From Oscillospiraceae bacterium (GTDB lineage Bacteria; Bacillota; Clostridia; Oscillospirales; Oscillospiraceae), in NCBI GenBank assembly GCA_910575695.1, contig CAJTGJ010000013.1, positions 32,478-96,477 on the forward strand: a stretch of DNA of 64,000 nt, given 5' to 3'. Positions 1 to 8,717 of the stretch are shown piece by piece; the first letter of the stretch is position 1, and each line of letters begins with the position of its first letter. The translations under genes were made by a program, and so were the position numbers. The notes below the pieces were generated by a model. It was not told the origin of the DNA. It saw only the letters and a list, made by a program, of their open reading frames with translations, and ran no database searches.

Positions 1-3000
1 CCTGGAACCACCCTCATAATCCGGAAATTCGTCGAGGGCACCGAGAACGAGCCCCTGTCTGGCGTGGCCTTTAAGGTCGTGGACGGCGCTGGGGCGGCGG
101 TTGGTCCCGGCGATGGCGTCTATTATACTGATAAGGCGGGCGAAATCGTCCTGGAGGGCATCGAGCCCGGCACAACAGTGAAGGTGCGCGAAATCAAGAC
201 CGTGGAGGGCTATGTCCTCGATGGCACCCCCCAGGACATCAAAATCAAGGGCGGCGAGGTGCAACAGCTCACATTTTGGAACAAAAAGGCGGGCACACTG
301 GTCATCGAGAAAAAGGATTCTGTGTCCGGGGCATTCATTTCCGGCGCCCAGTTCCAATTGACGTATGCCAATGGCGGCTACGTTGACAATATCAATGGTC
401 ATTTGTCCTCCAACGGCCTGTATACCACAAACGATAAGGGCCAGATCCGCATTGAGGGCATCGTGGGCACCGTGGTCGCCAAGGAGGTCAAGGCAGCCCC
501 CGGCTATGTGATCGACCAGTCCACTCAGGTACAGACTGTCACAGTCAACCCCCTGGACACGCAGACACTCACCTTCCTCAACGAGCCCCTGTGCTCCCTC
601 ACCATCACGAAACTGGATTCCGTCACCGGGAAGCCCGTGCCCAACACTTCCTTCGCGGTGAAGGACGGCAACGGGAACGTGCTGGCCCGCTGCACCACCG
701 GGCAGGATGGCACTGCCACTGTCACCGGCCTCGTGCCCAACAGCACCGTGGTCGTGGTGGAGACCAAAGTACCCTCGGGCTATGTGCTCAACACCACGCC
801 CCAGACCATCATCGTGAAAAACGGCTCCAACACCCTCACCGGCAGCTCCGGCACCGTGACCACCCCAGGTACGAATCCTGGCGGCAGCACTGTCGTCAAT
901 CCGGGCAGCAATACCGGCACCAGCAATGGCAACGACCTCACCTTTGAGAACGAGCCCAAGCAGACCTTGACCATTCACAAGTACATCGAGGGCACGAAAA
1001 ACGAGCCTTTGGCCGGTGTGACCTTCAAACTGGTGGACGGCTCCGGCACTCCTGTGGGCTCCAGCGACGGCACCTTTATCACCGACAGCAAGGGAGAGAT
1101 CGTGGTGGAGGGCCTGGAGCCCGGAACCACTATCACCGCCCAGGAGGTCAAGACCGTGGACGGTTTTGTGCTCGACGGCACCCCGAAATCTGTGAAGATC
1201 AAGGCAGGCCAAGGCGCTCCCTCCCTCACCTTCTGGAACGCCAGGGCGGGCGAACTCATTATCCGCAAGCTGGACAAGGCCACCGGGAAGCCCCTCGCCG
1301 GGGTGGAATTTGAGCTGACCTACGCGGGCGGCGGCTACGTCGATAACGCGGACGGCCATTTGAGCAGCAACGGCCTGTATACCACCGACGCCCATGGGGA
1401 AATTCACATCTCTGGCGTGACCGGGACCATCGTGGTAAAGGAGACTCGGACCATCGACGGGTACACCATCGACCCCGCCACTCAGACGCAGACGGTAAAG
1501 GTCAACCCCCAGGATACGCAAACGCTGACCTTCTACAACGCCCCCAAGCAGACTTTGACCATCCAGAAGTATGTGGACGGCACCACCGACCCCATCCAGG
1601 GCGTGACCTTCCTTGTCACCGACAGCTCCGGGCAGGTGCTGGGTCCCAACAACGGCGAGTATATCACCGACCGTAATGGCCGCATTGTAATCACCGACCT
1701 GACCCCCGGAACCACCATCACAGCCAAGGAGACCAAGACCGTTGGCGGCTATGTGCTGGATACCACGCCCCAGTCCATCCTCATCAAGAGCGGCGTGGCT
1801 CAGACCCTGACCTTCTTCAACAAGGCCGAGGGCGGGCTGGAGCTGATCAAGGTGTCCGCCAGCGACAAATCCCAGCGCATCCCCAACGTGACCTTTGAGA
1901 TCCGGGAGATGGACGGCGGGCTGGTGGATACCATCACTACCGATTCCAGCGGCCGGGTCCATCTGAACCTGGACGCCGGGGATTACTACGCTGTCGAGAC
2001 TGAGGCCGGAGAGGGCTTCAAGATCGACACCACGCCCCACTACTTCACCATCAAGGACGGCAAGACCACAACCCTCACCGTGACCAACGAGGCATTCAGC
2101 GGCATCATCATTCACAAGGTCAATTCCGTCACCAAGGACGGGATTTATGGAGTGAAATTCCTGGTTTACGACCAGAATAAGAACCCCATCGGCGAGTACA
2201 CCACCGATGACCAGGGCTACATCTACATCGACGACCTCACCGTGAAGGGGAAGGGCAAGCTGTTCATCCGCGAGTTGGAGGCCGCCGAGGGCTACGAGCT
2301 GGACAAGCAGTACAAGACCGTCTACGTCCAGCCGGGCAAGACCATTGAGATCGAATGGGAGAACGTGCCCATCACCGGGCAGTTCCAGATCCGCAAGTAC
2401 GCCGCTGAGTACAACGAGGTCACCGGCACCGCCGCTGGCGCTCCCCTGAAGGGCGCGGTCTATGAGATCAGCGAGGCCCGCAGCGGGAAAGTGGTGGATT
2501 ATATCACCACCGACGCCCGGGGCGTGGCGGCATCTAAGCCCCTACCCCTGGGCCGCTACAAGATCACTGAGGTGACCGCTCCTCCCTACTGGAAGCTCAG
2601 CGGCACCGTGTTTGATGAGACGCTGGAATATTCCGGCCAGATCATTAAGCTGTCCGACTACGACAAGCCCTCCAACCTGGGCGTCACCATCACCAAGCGG
2701 GGCAACGCTCAGGCCCTGGCGGGCAGCCAGATGCGCTACGACATCACCGTGGCGAACACCAGTAATGTGGCGCTCTCCGAATTCTACTGGCATGACCGCA
2801 TCCCCACCGGCGCCACCCGGGCCACTGTTCTGACCACCGGCACCTATAGCGCCCGGCTCAACTACCGTGTGCTGTACAAGACCAACTACCGGAACGGCTA
2901 TCAGGTGCTGGCGTCCAACCTGCTCACCAGCAGTAACTACTCCTTCAGCCTCAACGCCATCCCCACCCAGCCGGGCGAGTACGTTACCGACGTTTACTTC

Positions 3001-3219
3001 GACTTTGGCAAGGTCCCCGTGGGATTCCAGTCCACCACCAATCCGACCCTGACGGTCCAGGTACTGGGCTCCATCGCCAACAACTATCAGATTGTCAACC
3101 GGGCCGACGTGGGCGGCAAGTACCAGGGCACCTGGCAGACCGCCCAGGCCACCTGGCTCACCATTGTGCGCAAGCTGACGCCCACCTACACCCCCACCCT
3201 GCCCAAAACGGGCTACTGA
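1..3219 (+). CDS. SpaA/Cna-B repeat surface adhesin, 5' end outside window
   Basis: This is a cell-surface protein built from tandem prealbumin-like (SpaA/Cna-B) domains. The frame is open to the left edge, so the start lies outside. Two module types of roughly 85-100 residues recur. One carries the signature GTT...E.KTV.GYVLD.TP and ends in LTFWN or LTFFN. The other carries GGYVDN..GHLSSNGLYTT and occurs at about 364-570 and 1321-1535. The recurring Lys, Glu and Asn positions suit internal isopeptide bonds, as known for this family. From about 2690 the protein changes to a DUF11-like beta domain. The C-terminus is TLPKTGY and then a stop, so the sortase-like LPKTG motif is present but the hydrophobic segment and basic tail that normally follow are missing. 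Such proteins are common next to conjugation genes in Clostridia elements, where they may act in cell contact; that role is inference. Confidence 0.88.
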   Translation, partial: PGTTLIIRKFVEGTENEPLSGVAFKVVDGAGAAVGPGDGVYYTDKAGEIVLEGIEPGTTVKVREIKTVEGYVLDGTPQDIKIKGGEVQQLTFWNKKAGTLVIEKKDSVSGAFISGAQFQLTYANGGYVDNINGHLSSNGLYTTNDKGQIRIEGIVGTVVAKEVKAAPGYVIDQSTQVQTVTVNPLDTQTLTFLNEPLCSLTITKLDSVTGKPVPNTSFAVKDGNGNVLARCTTGQDGTATVTGLVPNSTVVVVETKVPSGYVLNTTPQTIIVKNGSNTLTGSSGTVTTPGTNPGGSTVVNPGSNTGTSNGNDLTFENEPKQTLTIHKYIEGTKNEPLAGVTFKLVDGSGTPVGSSDGTFITDSKGEIVVEGLEPGTTITAQEVKTVDGFVLDGTPKSVKIKAGQGAPSLTFWNARAGELIIRKLDKATGKPLAGVEFELTYAGGGYVDNADGHLSSNGLYTTDAHGEIHISGVTGTIVVKETRTIDGYTIDPATQTQTVKVNPQDTQTLTFYNAPKQTLTIQKYVDGTTDPIQGVTFLVTDSSGQVLGPNNGEYITDRNGRIVITDLTPGTTITAKETKTVGGYVLDTTPQSILIKSGVAQTLTFFNKAEGGLELIKVSASDKSQRIPNVTFEIREMDGGLVDTITTDSSGRVHLNLDAGDYYAVETEAGEGFKIDTTPHYFTIKDGKTTTLTVTNEAFSGIIIHKVNSVTKDGIYGVKFLVYDQNKNPIGEYTTDDQGYIYIDDLTVKGKGKLFIRELEAAEGYELDKQYKTVYVQPGKTIEIEWENVPITGQFQIRKYAAEYNEVTGTAAGAPLKGAVYEISEARSGKVVDYITTDARGVAASKPLPLGRYKITEVTAPPYWKLSGTVFDETLEYSGQIIKLSDYDKPSNLGVTITKRGNAQALAGSQMRYDITVANTSNVALSEFYWHDRIPTGATRATVLTTGTYSARLNYRVLYKTNYRNGYQVLASNLLTSSNYSFSLNAIPTQPGEYVTDVYFDFGKVPVGFQSTTNPTLTVQVLGSIANNYQIVNRADVGGKYQGTWQTAQATWLTIVRKLTPTYTPTLPKTGY

Positions 3220-3226
3220 TTCAAAA

Positions 3227-3256
3227 AGCGGGACGGCTCCTCGGGGCCGTCCCGCT
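3227..3256 (-). terminator. Hairpin terminator between the converging adhesin and acetyltransferase genes
   Basis: An 11-bp perfect stem (AGCGGGACGGC / GCCGTCCCGCT) with an 8-nt loop sits between two converging genes. Read on the minus strand it is followed by a run of T, so it is a good intrinsic terminator for the acetyltransferase gene. It may also stop transcription from the adhesin side. Confidence 0.7.
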
Positions 3257-3265
3257 GGTAGCAGG

Positions 3266-3796
3266 CTACAATTCGCACTCTAACTGACAGTCGAATGGCT
3301 CCGCGTCAACGTGCTGCTGACGATACTCTTTTGCCTCAACGCATCCCAGTGCCTGATAAAACGCCTGACTTTCAACTGCGGAATGAGCGGAAATATACAG
3401 CTTTTTTGCTCCTTTCCCTTTGGCCCATTCCTTCGCCATCTGGAACAGAGTCCTGCCGATTCCGGCACCTCTCATGTCCTCAGACACATGGATGCTGGTC
3501 AGATCAAGATACTGACGCTCCTCGCCGAAAAAGTCAGCCTCGACCGACACAAAGCCTTTCAGCAAATCATCCGCAAATGCGGCACACACTACGCCGCCTG
3601 CTTGAATGGTATGTTTCAGGCAGGAAATCAGCGTTTGATAGTCTGCCTCCGACCAATCATCAATAAAGGGAGCGTCTTTGATGACCCATTCCCCGTGATC
3701 CCTGCGCCAACACTTTTTAACCACCTGATGCCGGTTAAAATGCCGGAACAGCTCCCGGCAGAGTTCATCAGTGTACAATGCACGGTACTGTATCAT
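3266..3796 (-). CDS. GNAT-family N-acetyltransferase
   Basis: This 176-residue protein has the GNAT fold. It shows the acetyl-CoA-binding motif RGAGIGRTLF near residue 110 after the beta strand YLDLTSIHV, and a C-terminal segment AFYQALGCVEA typical of motif B. The substrate cannot be read from sequence; small-molecule (for example aminoglycoside-like or amino-acid) and protein acetylation are all possible. It starts 11 bases after the end of the broken zinc-ribbon gene on the same strand, and the two were probably one transcript. Both face away from the surrounding conjugation-type genes, so they look like a small passenger pair. An AAGGATG sequence upstream of the ATG serves as ribosome binding site. 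Confidence 0.82.
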   Translation of the reverse strand: MIQYRALYTDELCRELFRHFNRHQVVKKCWRRDHGEWVIKDAPFIDDWSEADYQTLISCLKHTIQAGGVVCAAFADDLLKGFVSVEADFFGEERQYLDLTSIHVSEDMRGAGIGRTLFQMAKEWAKGKGAKKLYISAHSAVESQAFYQALGCVEAKEYRQQHVDAEPFDCQLECEL

Positions 3797-3807
3797 TCAA
3801 ATCATCC

Positions 3808-4338
3808 TTAATAACTGCTGGTATCTGTTCTGGATTCCATCTGGCATTTTACAAAACTGACCAGTTTCTCGTTGAACTCGCCGTTGCCGCTCAATGCCCC
3901 AAATACCCGACTCACCTGCTCCTGCGGCGCTTCGCCCTCTTTGGCAAGCAGATGGACGGACATGAGAAAGGTGGTAGTCCGTCCGCCCTCCCGGCGGGCC
4001 CACACGTTTCCGGTCAAACCGTTTTCATCATCGGCGCTTTGGCCGTATTCCACGATAATATCCACGATCATCCGGCTGTCGATTTACAGCGCCGTGGCGG
4101 GCAAGCGGAAGGAAAACGTGTTGAGCATGGAGATCTCCGTCTCCACCAGGTTGGGGAACCGGGGCGCTTCCGCCCGCTCCTCCCGAACCAGCTCCGCCAT
4201 GCGCTGGGCAAATTCTTTCTGTTCTTCTTCATTCGCGGGGCGGACTTCATATTTCCCACAGTCGGGGCACTGCTCCGTTTCCTCGCTACGGCTGAAAATG
4301 AAACCGCAGTTATCGCAAGCAAATATCATTTTGATCAC
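3808..4338 (-). pseudogene. Zinc-ribbon protein gene broken by an in-frame TAA
   Basis: Two pieces lie in one frame and are separated by a single TAA at 4084-4086. The first piece (84 residues from GTG 4338, or from ATG 4329) has an N-terminal rubredoxin-like zinc ribbon, CDNCG and CPDCG, and ends LNTFSFRLPATAL. The second continues IDSRMIVDIIVEYG through about 87 more residues to a stop at 3808. The junction reads as one continuous protein if the stop replaced a glutamine codon (CAA to TAA). Proteins of this layout, known to me from mobile elements in Clostridia, run straight through here. The function of the family is unknown to me. A restart at ATG 4071 is possible, so two half-proteins could still be made. 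Confidence 0.72.
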
Positions 4339-4346
4339 CGCCCTAC

Positions 4347-4375
4347 ATTATAGCAGGGGCGGTCATCCTTTACAA
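4347..4375 (-). promoter_or_regulatory. Sigma-A promoter for the zinc-ribbon/GNAT transcript
   Basis: On the minus strand TTGTAA (4375-4370) and TATAAT (4352-4347) are separated by exactly 17 bases, and TGC precedes the -10 box (extended -10). Transcription would begin near 4340, only a base or two before the GTG at 4338, which suggests a leaderless message. Confidence 0.6.
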
Positions 4376-4389
4376 GGAGGCGTTTTCCC

Positions 4390-4566
4390 ATAGAACCCAC
4401 ATACCCCGCCCTGGACCGCGCCGCGTTTCTCATTGAACACGCCTGTGTGCCCCGGGCCTACCCCATTTACTGCGCCGAGGCCGCCCAGCTGCTGGCCATG
4501 CTGGATGCGGCCCAGCGTCAGAGTTCCACCCAAACCGCGAATGAGGTGATGCAAGATGAACATTGA
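4390..4566 (+). CDS. Small conserved-looking ORF with an ATA start codon
   Basis: A 58-codon frame begins with ATA nine bases after a perfect AGGAGG and ends inside the start of the HD-GYP gene (TGA at 4564-4566, next ATG at 4556). This layout is typical of translationally coupled operon genes. The predicted peptide begins (I/M)EPTYPALDRAAFLIEHA and has no recognised domain. No ATG, GTG or TTG fits the ribosome binding site, so the likely history is an ATG to ATA change that weakens or abolishes expression. The first canonical alternative is an internal GTG about 19 codons in. Function unknown. Confidence 0.5.
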   Translation: MEPTYPALDRAAFLIEHACVPRAYPIYCAEAAQLLAMLDAAQRQSSTQTANEVMQDEH

Positions 4567-5164
4567 AACAACCCTGGCCGTTTTGCACCGGGAGGGCGTT
4601 TTGCAGGATCACACTCCTCACAGCGCCCAGTTCCGGGACCTGACCGCCTGCCTGCTGGGCGCGTTTTCCGCCGCCGGCGCTATCCCCACGCTGTCCGCCG
4701 CCGACGCCCGATTCTACGCCGCCCTGTCCCCGCTCCATGACATCGGGAAGCGGGCTATCCCCCCGGAGCTTCTGAACAAACCTGGTCCACTGACCTGGGA
4801 GGAGTTTGAGGTGATGAAATCCCACACCACCCAGGGCTGTGAGCTCCTGGAGCGGATTCCGGCCCTCAAACACAGCGAAGCCTTCCCTCTGATCTGCGAC
4901 GTATGCCGCCACCACCATGAGCGGTGGGACGGCAGCGGCTACCCCGACCAGCTGGCCGGGCGGGACATTGCCCCCTGGGTGCAGGTGGTGGGGCTGGCGG
5001 ACGCCTTTGACGCGCTGATCCATCCCCGGGCCTACAAACCCGCTTACTCGCTGGGGCAGGCTGTCCGCATGATTGAGGGCGGCGCGTGCGGGACTTTTGA
5101 CCCGGTCATGTTGGTGTGCTTTCAGCAGAACATCAGCCATATTTGCCATGCCGTCTATGCCTGA
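4556..5164 (+). CDS. HD-GYP-type metal-dependent phosphohydrolase
   Basis: The 202-residue protein is essentially one HD-GYP domain. It has the metal-binding HD in LHDIGKRAIP (about residue 60), the HHHERWDGSGYP block near residue 120, and the downstream GLADAFDAL segment. HD-GYP proteins commonly hydrolyse cyclic di-GMP; this one has no sensory domain. In Clostridia mobile elements this gene regularly precedes the C39/CD1108-type membrane protein, as it does here with an 8-base overlap. The start ATG overlaps the end of the preceding small ORF and has GAGGTG upstream. The substrate is inferred from family knowledge only. Confidence 0.85.
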   Translation: MNIETTLAVLHREGVLQDHTPHSAQFRDLTACLLGAFSAAGAIPTLSAADARFYAALSPLHDIGKRAIPPELLNKPGPLTWEEFEVMKSHTTQGCELLERIPALKHSEAFPLICDVCRHHHERWDGSGYPDQLAGRDIAPWVQVVGLADAFDALIHPRAYKPAYSLGQAVRMIEGGACGTFDPVMLVCFQQNISHICHAVYA

Positions 5165-6509
5165 GCGGGAGAAAAGCGGTCTGGAACAGGCCGCCAGCGC
5201 CGCCCATACCGTACACGGCGCTGTTAAAACCGGCAAGGCCATTGCCTCCGCTGCCAAAGGCGCGGCGGTGGGCGGGCCCTATGGAGCGGCGGCAGGTCTG
5301 GCATTGGCAGCGGGAAAACACGGAAAAAAGCTTCTGGTGGCCGCGGTTGTCATCCTTCTTCTGCCCGTGCTGTTTGTCCTCATGCTCCCAGGACTGATTT
5401 TCGGCGGGCTCACCAGCAGCGGCGCGCCCGGCCAGCCTGTCCTCAACGATGGCGACGCCATCACCGCACAGATGGACAGCATCGCCGCCGCCATTGATGA
5501 GATTCTGGCCGAGGGTGTGGAGGACGCCAAAGCCCGGGCCGCCCAGGACTTTGCAACAACGGGCGGGGACAACTACGAGGTCGTCCAGCCCTTCACCGTG
5601 TCCAGCAACACCAATTCCTTCATCGGCCAATACTGCGCCGCGAAGGAGGAGAGCTGGTCCGATATATCCCTGGATGATATGAAACGTATTTTGCGGACCG
5701 GAAAAAGCAGCCTCTATTCCTTCACTCGAGCCAGCGAAACCCGGACGGTGGAAGCGGACGACCCAGACACCCCGGACGTGGTGGAGACCAAACAGGAGAC
5801 CTGGTACGTCTACACCCTGGTCTACAATGGCGAAGCCTATTTTGCCGACCAGGTGTTCCGCCTGACGGACGATCAGAAAGCGCTGGCCGGGGACTACGCC
5901 CAGAACCTCAGCCTGTTCCTGAGCGACGGCTCAATTCAGCACACCGAGTACACCGGCGGCACCATCGCCTCCCTGGGGGACGTGCGCTTTACGGACGGCG
6001 TGACCGAGGTGGTCTACTTCAACCAGCTGGATCAACGGTATGCCAACCAGCCCTTCGGCACGGACAACATCGGGGGCTACGGCTGCGGCCCCACCTCCAT
6101 GGCCATTGTGGTGTCCTCCCTGACCGATGAGATCGTGGACCCCATCGCCATGGCCAAGTGGGCCTATGAAAACGGCGGCTGGTGCAAAGGGCAGGGCTCC
6201 TACCATTCGCTGATCCCCAATGCGGCCAAGGCGTGGGGCCTGAACGTGGAGGGTTGTAAGGCCAGCGAGCCCCAGCGCATCCTGGACGCGCTGAGCCAGG
6301 GAAAGCTGGTAGTGGCAATTATGGGCAAGGGGCATTTTACCACCACCGGCCACTTTATTGTCCTCCGAGGTGTGCAGGACGGGAAGATCCTGGTGGCCGA
6401 CCCGGCCAGCACCTCCCGGAGCCAAAAGACGTGGGATCTGTCCATTATCCTCAACGAAGCCGGGAAACGGGCCGGGGCGGGAGGCCCGTTTTGGATCGTT
6501 GGGGCCTAA
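5157..6509 (+). CDS. CD1108-family mobile-element membrane protein with C39-like peptidase domain
   Basis: This protein of about 450 residues starts with a short charged region and an Ala/Gly-rich stretch. One membrane segment follows near residues 60-82 (VAAVVILLLPVLFVLMLPG). A long extracellular linker then leads to a C-terminal papain-like C39-type domain. The catalytic elements are visible: Cys in GYGCGPTSMAIV, His in TGHFIVLRG and Asp in VADPAS. The family occurs in conjugative transposons and may cut peptidoglycan cross-bridges to open the wall for transfer, or process a secreted protein; both are inference. I chose ATG 5157, which overlaps the HD-GYP stop by 8 bases; ATG 5148 is equally in frame. 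A hairpin follows the gene. Confidence 0.83.
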   Translation: MPEREKSGLEQAASAAHTVHGAVKTGKAIASAAKGAAVGGPYGAAAGLALAAGKHGKKLLVAAVVILLLPVLFVLMLPGLIFGGLTSSGAPGQPVLNDGDAITAQMDSIAAAIDEILAEGVEDAKARAAQDFATTGGDNYEVVQPFTVSSNTNSFIGQYCAAKEESWSDISLDDMKRILRTGKSSLYSFTRASETRTVEADDPDTPDVVETKQETWYVYTLVYNGEAYFADQVFRLTDDQKALAGDYAQNLSLFLSDGSIQHTEYTGGTIASLGDVRFTDGVTEVVYFNQLDQRYANQPFGTDNIGGYGCGPTSMAIVVSSLTDEIVDPIAMAKWAYENGGWCKGQGSYHSLIPNAAKAWGLNVEGCKASEPQRILDALSQGKLVVAIMGKGHFTTTGHFIVLRGVQDGKILVADPASTSRSQKTWDLSIILNEAGKRAGAGGPFWIVGA

Positions 6510-6564
6510 CACCCGTTCACCTTGGAAAATAAATAGGCATTCCCTTGGCATAGTAACTGTAACA

Positions 6565-6599
6565 AGCGGCACCCCTCAGCTTTCTGTGGGGGTGCCGCT
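6565..6599. terminator. Hairpin between converging genes
   Basis: An 11-bp perfect stem (AGCGGCACCCC / GGGGTGCCGCT) with a 13-nt loop lies between the stop codons of two converging genes. Neither side has a strong T run, so it may be a weak bidirectional terminator. Confidence 0.5.
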
Positions 6600-6605
6600 C
6601 ACCGC

Positions 6606-7559
6606 CTATTGATTCTTCATGACATCCTGCCAGTTGGAATTGTGTAATATCTCAGCGTCCCCGCCAAGAAAAACCGTCCCGGCTTCCACATCTCCCTTCA
6701 GCTGATACAACATCCAAGCTGTCAGGTACCCATCGCTTCTTGCCAGCATATCTCCGTGCTCCGCACCTGCCGCCCTGCCACGAACCTTGAACACAGTGTC
6801 ATTGATCGAGTCGTAATTTTCAATCAGAGAGGATAGTGGCGCGACGCCTGCGTATTCCTCATTTGGATCTGCCACGCCGGCGTCGTCAGATGTGCCGGTC
6901 CCCGCCGCCATAAAATATGGGATGCCTACCTTTGATATATCATAGAACCAGCCCAAATTTCGGGCCAGGAGAGGGTAGGCCGCGCTGCCTGTGAACATGG
7001 CCTTGTACACTGCGCCATTTTCATACTCCGTCACCGCCGCCAGAGCTCCCGCGCCGCCCTGGGAAAAGCCGACGATACCGATATTGTCCTCGTCCAGCTT
7101 GCCGCAAAGCACATTACCGCTGGATAAGCTCAATAGAAAATCCAGCATGATCGATGTTGTCTCACCTGTCCCAGCCTGGGGGTCCTCATTGCCCACAACC
7201 ACAAAGCCCCAGGACGCCAGGCGCTTGAACCAGCCCTCATAGTTTGACGCTGGTGTTCCGCTGGCATTGACCGCCATAATGACCGGGCATTTTTCCTCCG
7301 ATGCCTCCAGCCCGGCGGGATACCAGACCCGTATCCTTTGAATGGACCTGTTGTCCGAGGCAAATTCTGTGTAGGATACCACACAGGGGCCCAGTTGAGA
7401 ATACTTTTGCTCCAAAGGAAAGGCAGAAGAAAACGCCGTATAATAATCGTCCTTGATAGATGCCTTCCGGGCCTCGATCCAAATCTTGACCAGCAGCAGG
7501 ACGATCAATACCATGACGACCAGCAGGCAAATGCCCAAAACCTTCCATATCTTTTTCAT
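6606..7559 (-). CDS. Membrane-anchored alpha/beta hydrolase
   Basis: The 317-residue protein starts with one N-terminal membrane helix (KIWKVLGICLLVVMVLIVLL), so it is anchored with the enzyme outside. The catalytic serine lies in GFSQGG (a G-x-S-x-G elbow) near residue 165, preceded by the strand NIGIVG. A late His in AEHGDML could complete the triad. The fold resembles the chlorophyllase / polyester-hydrolase branch of alpha/beta hydrolases. The natural substrate is unknown. The start ATG follows AAAGGGG, and the gene begins 13 bases after the stop of a second hydrolase on the same strand, so the two are co-transcribed. Confidence 0.78.
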   Translation of the reverse strand: MKKIWKVLGICLLVVMVLIVLLLVKIWIEARKASIKDDYYTAFSSAFPLEQKYSQLGPCVVSYTEFASDNRSIQRIRVWYPAGLEASEEKCPVIMAVNASGTPASNYEGWFKRLASWGFVVVGNEDPQAGTGETTSIMLDFLLSLSSGNVLCGKLDEDNIGIVGFSQGGAGALAAVTEYENGAVYKAMFTGSAAYPLLARNLGWFYDISKVGIPYFMAAGTGTSDDAGVADPNEEYAGVAPLSSLIENYDSINDTVFKVRGRAAGAEHGDMLARSDGYLTAWMLYQLKGDVEAGTVFLGGDAEILHNSNWQDVMKNQ

Positions 7560-7572
7560 CCCTGATACCCCT

Positions 7573-8613
7573 TTACTTCTGCTCCTCCCGGATAAAACGG
7601 AGCATCGCCTCAAAGCAGTCCTGGGACTCCCTGCTTTCGGTGTTGGAGAGGAATCCGTGCTTCGTCAAGCCGTATGTAGCCTCATCAGTGTAAAAATATT
7701 CGTGCTCCACTCCGTGCCCGGCCAGCCGGTCCGCAAAGTGCTGCATGATCTCGGGGAAGCCGTCATCCGTTCCCGCTGTCAGGAAGCTCCTCGGATAGTT
7801 CGGGGTGATGTACCGCGTGGCGCTGAAACGGTCCGCCTCTGCTTTGTCCCAAAGGAAAACGCTGTCCTGCAAGTATGCGCCGGCCAATATTTTAATAGGC
7901 AGTCCCTCCAAAAGCTCCACCTCAAGGGGGGCGTCATCTATCACCGCAGCCCGTATGTCCGACACCTGCAACCGGGGCTCCTTGGTGAACGCAAACAGGG
8001 CTCTATATTCCCCATTGGACAAAACTGCCGCGTATTGGGCGGCCAGCTCCGCGCCTGCGGACTGGCCGAACAGGACCACGTCTTCCATATCCAGCCCCAG
8101 CTCAGCCCCATGCTCTACGAGATAATTGACCGCCTCGCTGATCTGGATCAGCGGGTCCGGGAAATGGTAGTCCGGCATGAGCACATAGTTCACATTGACG
8201 AAATTGAACCCCGCCTGGATCATTTTGTCGAACAAGGCGGTGGAGTCGTCCCGCTCAGCCATAGGGTCCCCCAGGACCTTATCCCCGGCGAAGAATCCAC
8301 CGCCGTGGAAGTATATCACGGTCGTTCGTTTGACCGACGTATCGCTGCTGGGATAGGAAATGTCCAGATAGCTGTTGGGGTAGGTCTCTCCGTATTTGAT
8401 GTCGTTCACGTAGAGTATGCCGTTGCTTCTAACGGCTTGGCCGGGTTCGCGCCTCGGCGAGGACGGATTGATGTCGGATTTGTCCTGGTATATCAGGCTC
8501 TGGAGCGCATCGGTCACGATAGAGGGCCGGAGCAGGACTGCGCCAAACAGGATCGCGGCTAGCAAAACGATTCCGGCCAGGATGATGCCAATAGCTTTCA
8601 TAATTATTTTCAT
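7573..8613 (-). CDS. HSL-type alpha/beta hydrolase with N-terminal anchor
   Basis: This 346-residue esterase belongs to the hormone-sensitive-lipase branch. It has the oxyanion motif HGGGFF near residue 106 and the nucleophile elbow GQSAGAELA near residue 185. A C-terminal acid and His region follows (YTDEATYGLTKHGF). An N-terminal hydrophobic helix (MKAIGIILAGIVLLAAILFGAV) suggests a membrane anchor or signal. It probably cleaves a small acyl ester outside the cytoplasm; the substrate is unknown. The start is the ATG after GGAGGAGCCT. Its promoter region faces a TetR-type regulator transcribed the other way, a common arrangement in which the regulator represses its neighbour. Confidence 0.82.
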   Translation of the reverse strand: MKIIMKAIGIILAGIVLLAAILFGAVLLRPSIVTDALQSLIYQDKSDINPSSPRREPGQAVRSNGILYVNDIKYGETYPNSYLDISYPSSDTSVKRTTVIYFHGGGFFAGDKVLGDPMAERDDSTALFDKMIQAGFNFVNVNYVLMPDYHFPDPLIQISEAVNYLVEHGAELGLDMEDVVLFGQSAGAELAAQYAAVLSNGEYRALFAFTKEPRLQVSDIRAAVIDDAPLEVELLEGLPIKILAGAYLQDSVFLWDKAEADRFSATRYITPNYPRSFLTAGTDDGFPEIMQHFADRLAGHGVEHEYFYTDEATYGLTKHGFLSNTESRESQDCFEAMLRFIREEQK

Positions 8614-8686
8614 AGGCTCCTCCTTGACAAATGGATGGTGCAAGAGTAGCATAGGCTTCGGGATGAATCAAGCGTTTCAGCAAAAA

Positions 8687-8713
8687 TGATACATCGGGAA
8701 GGGGTTTGTATCA
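8687..8713. promoter_or_regulatory. Candidate TetR operator between the divergent genes
   Basis: The perfect inverted repeat TGATACA-N13-TGTATCA lies immediately before the TetR ATG and within the promoter region shared with the hydrolase pair. A palindrome of this size suits a dimeric TetR-family repressor. Binding by the adjacent regulator is inferred. Confidence 0.5.
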
Positions 8714-8717
8714 TCAG

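Noticed and set aside
525..3052. Several 60-120 codon frames within the adhesin gene
   Set aside because: They are out-of-frame or antisense shadows of a repetitive, GC-rich gene.
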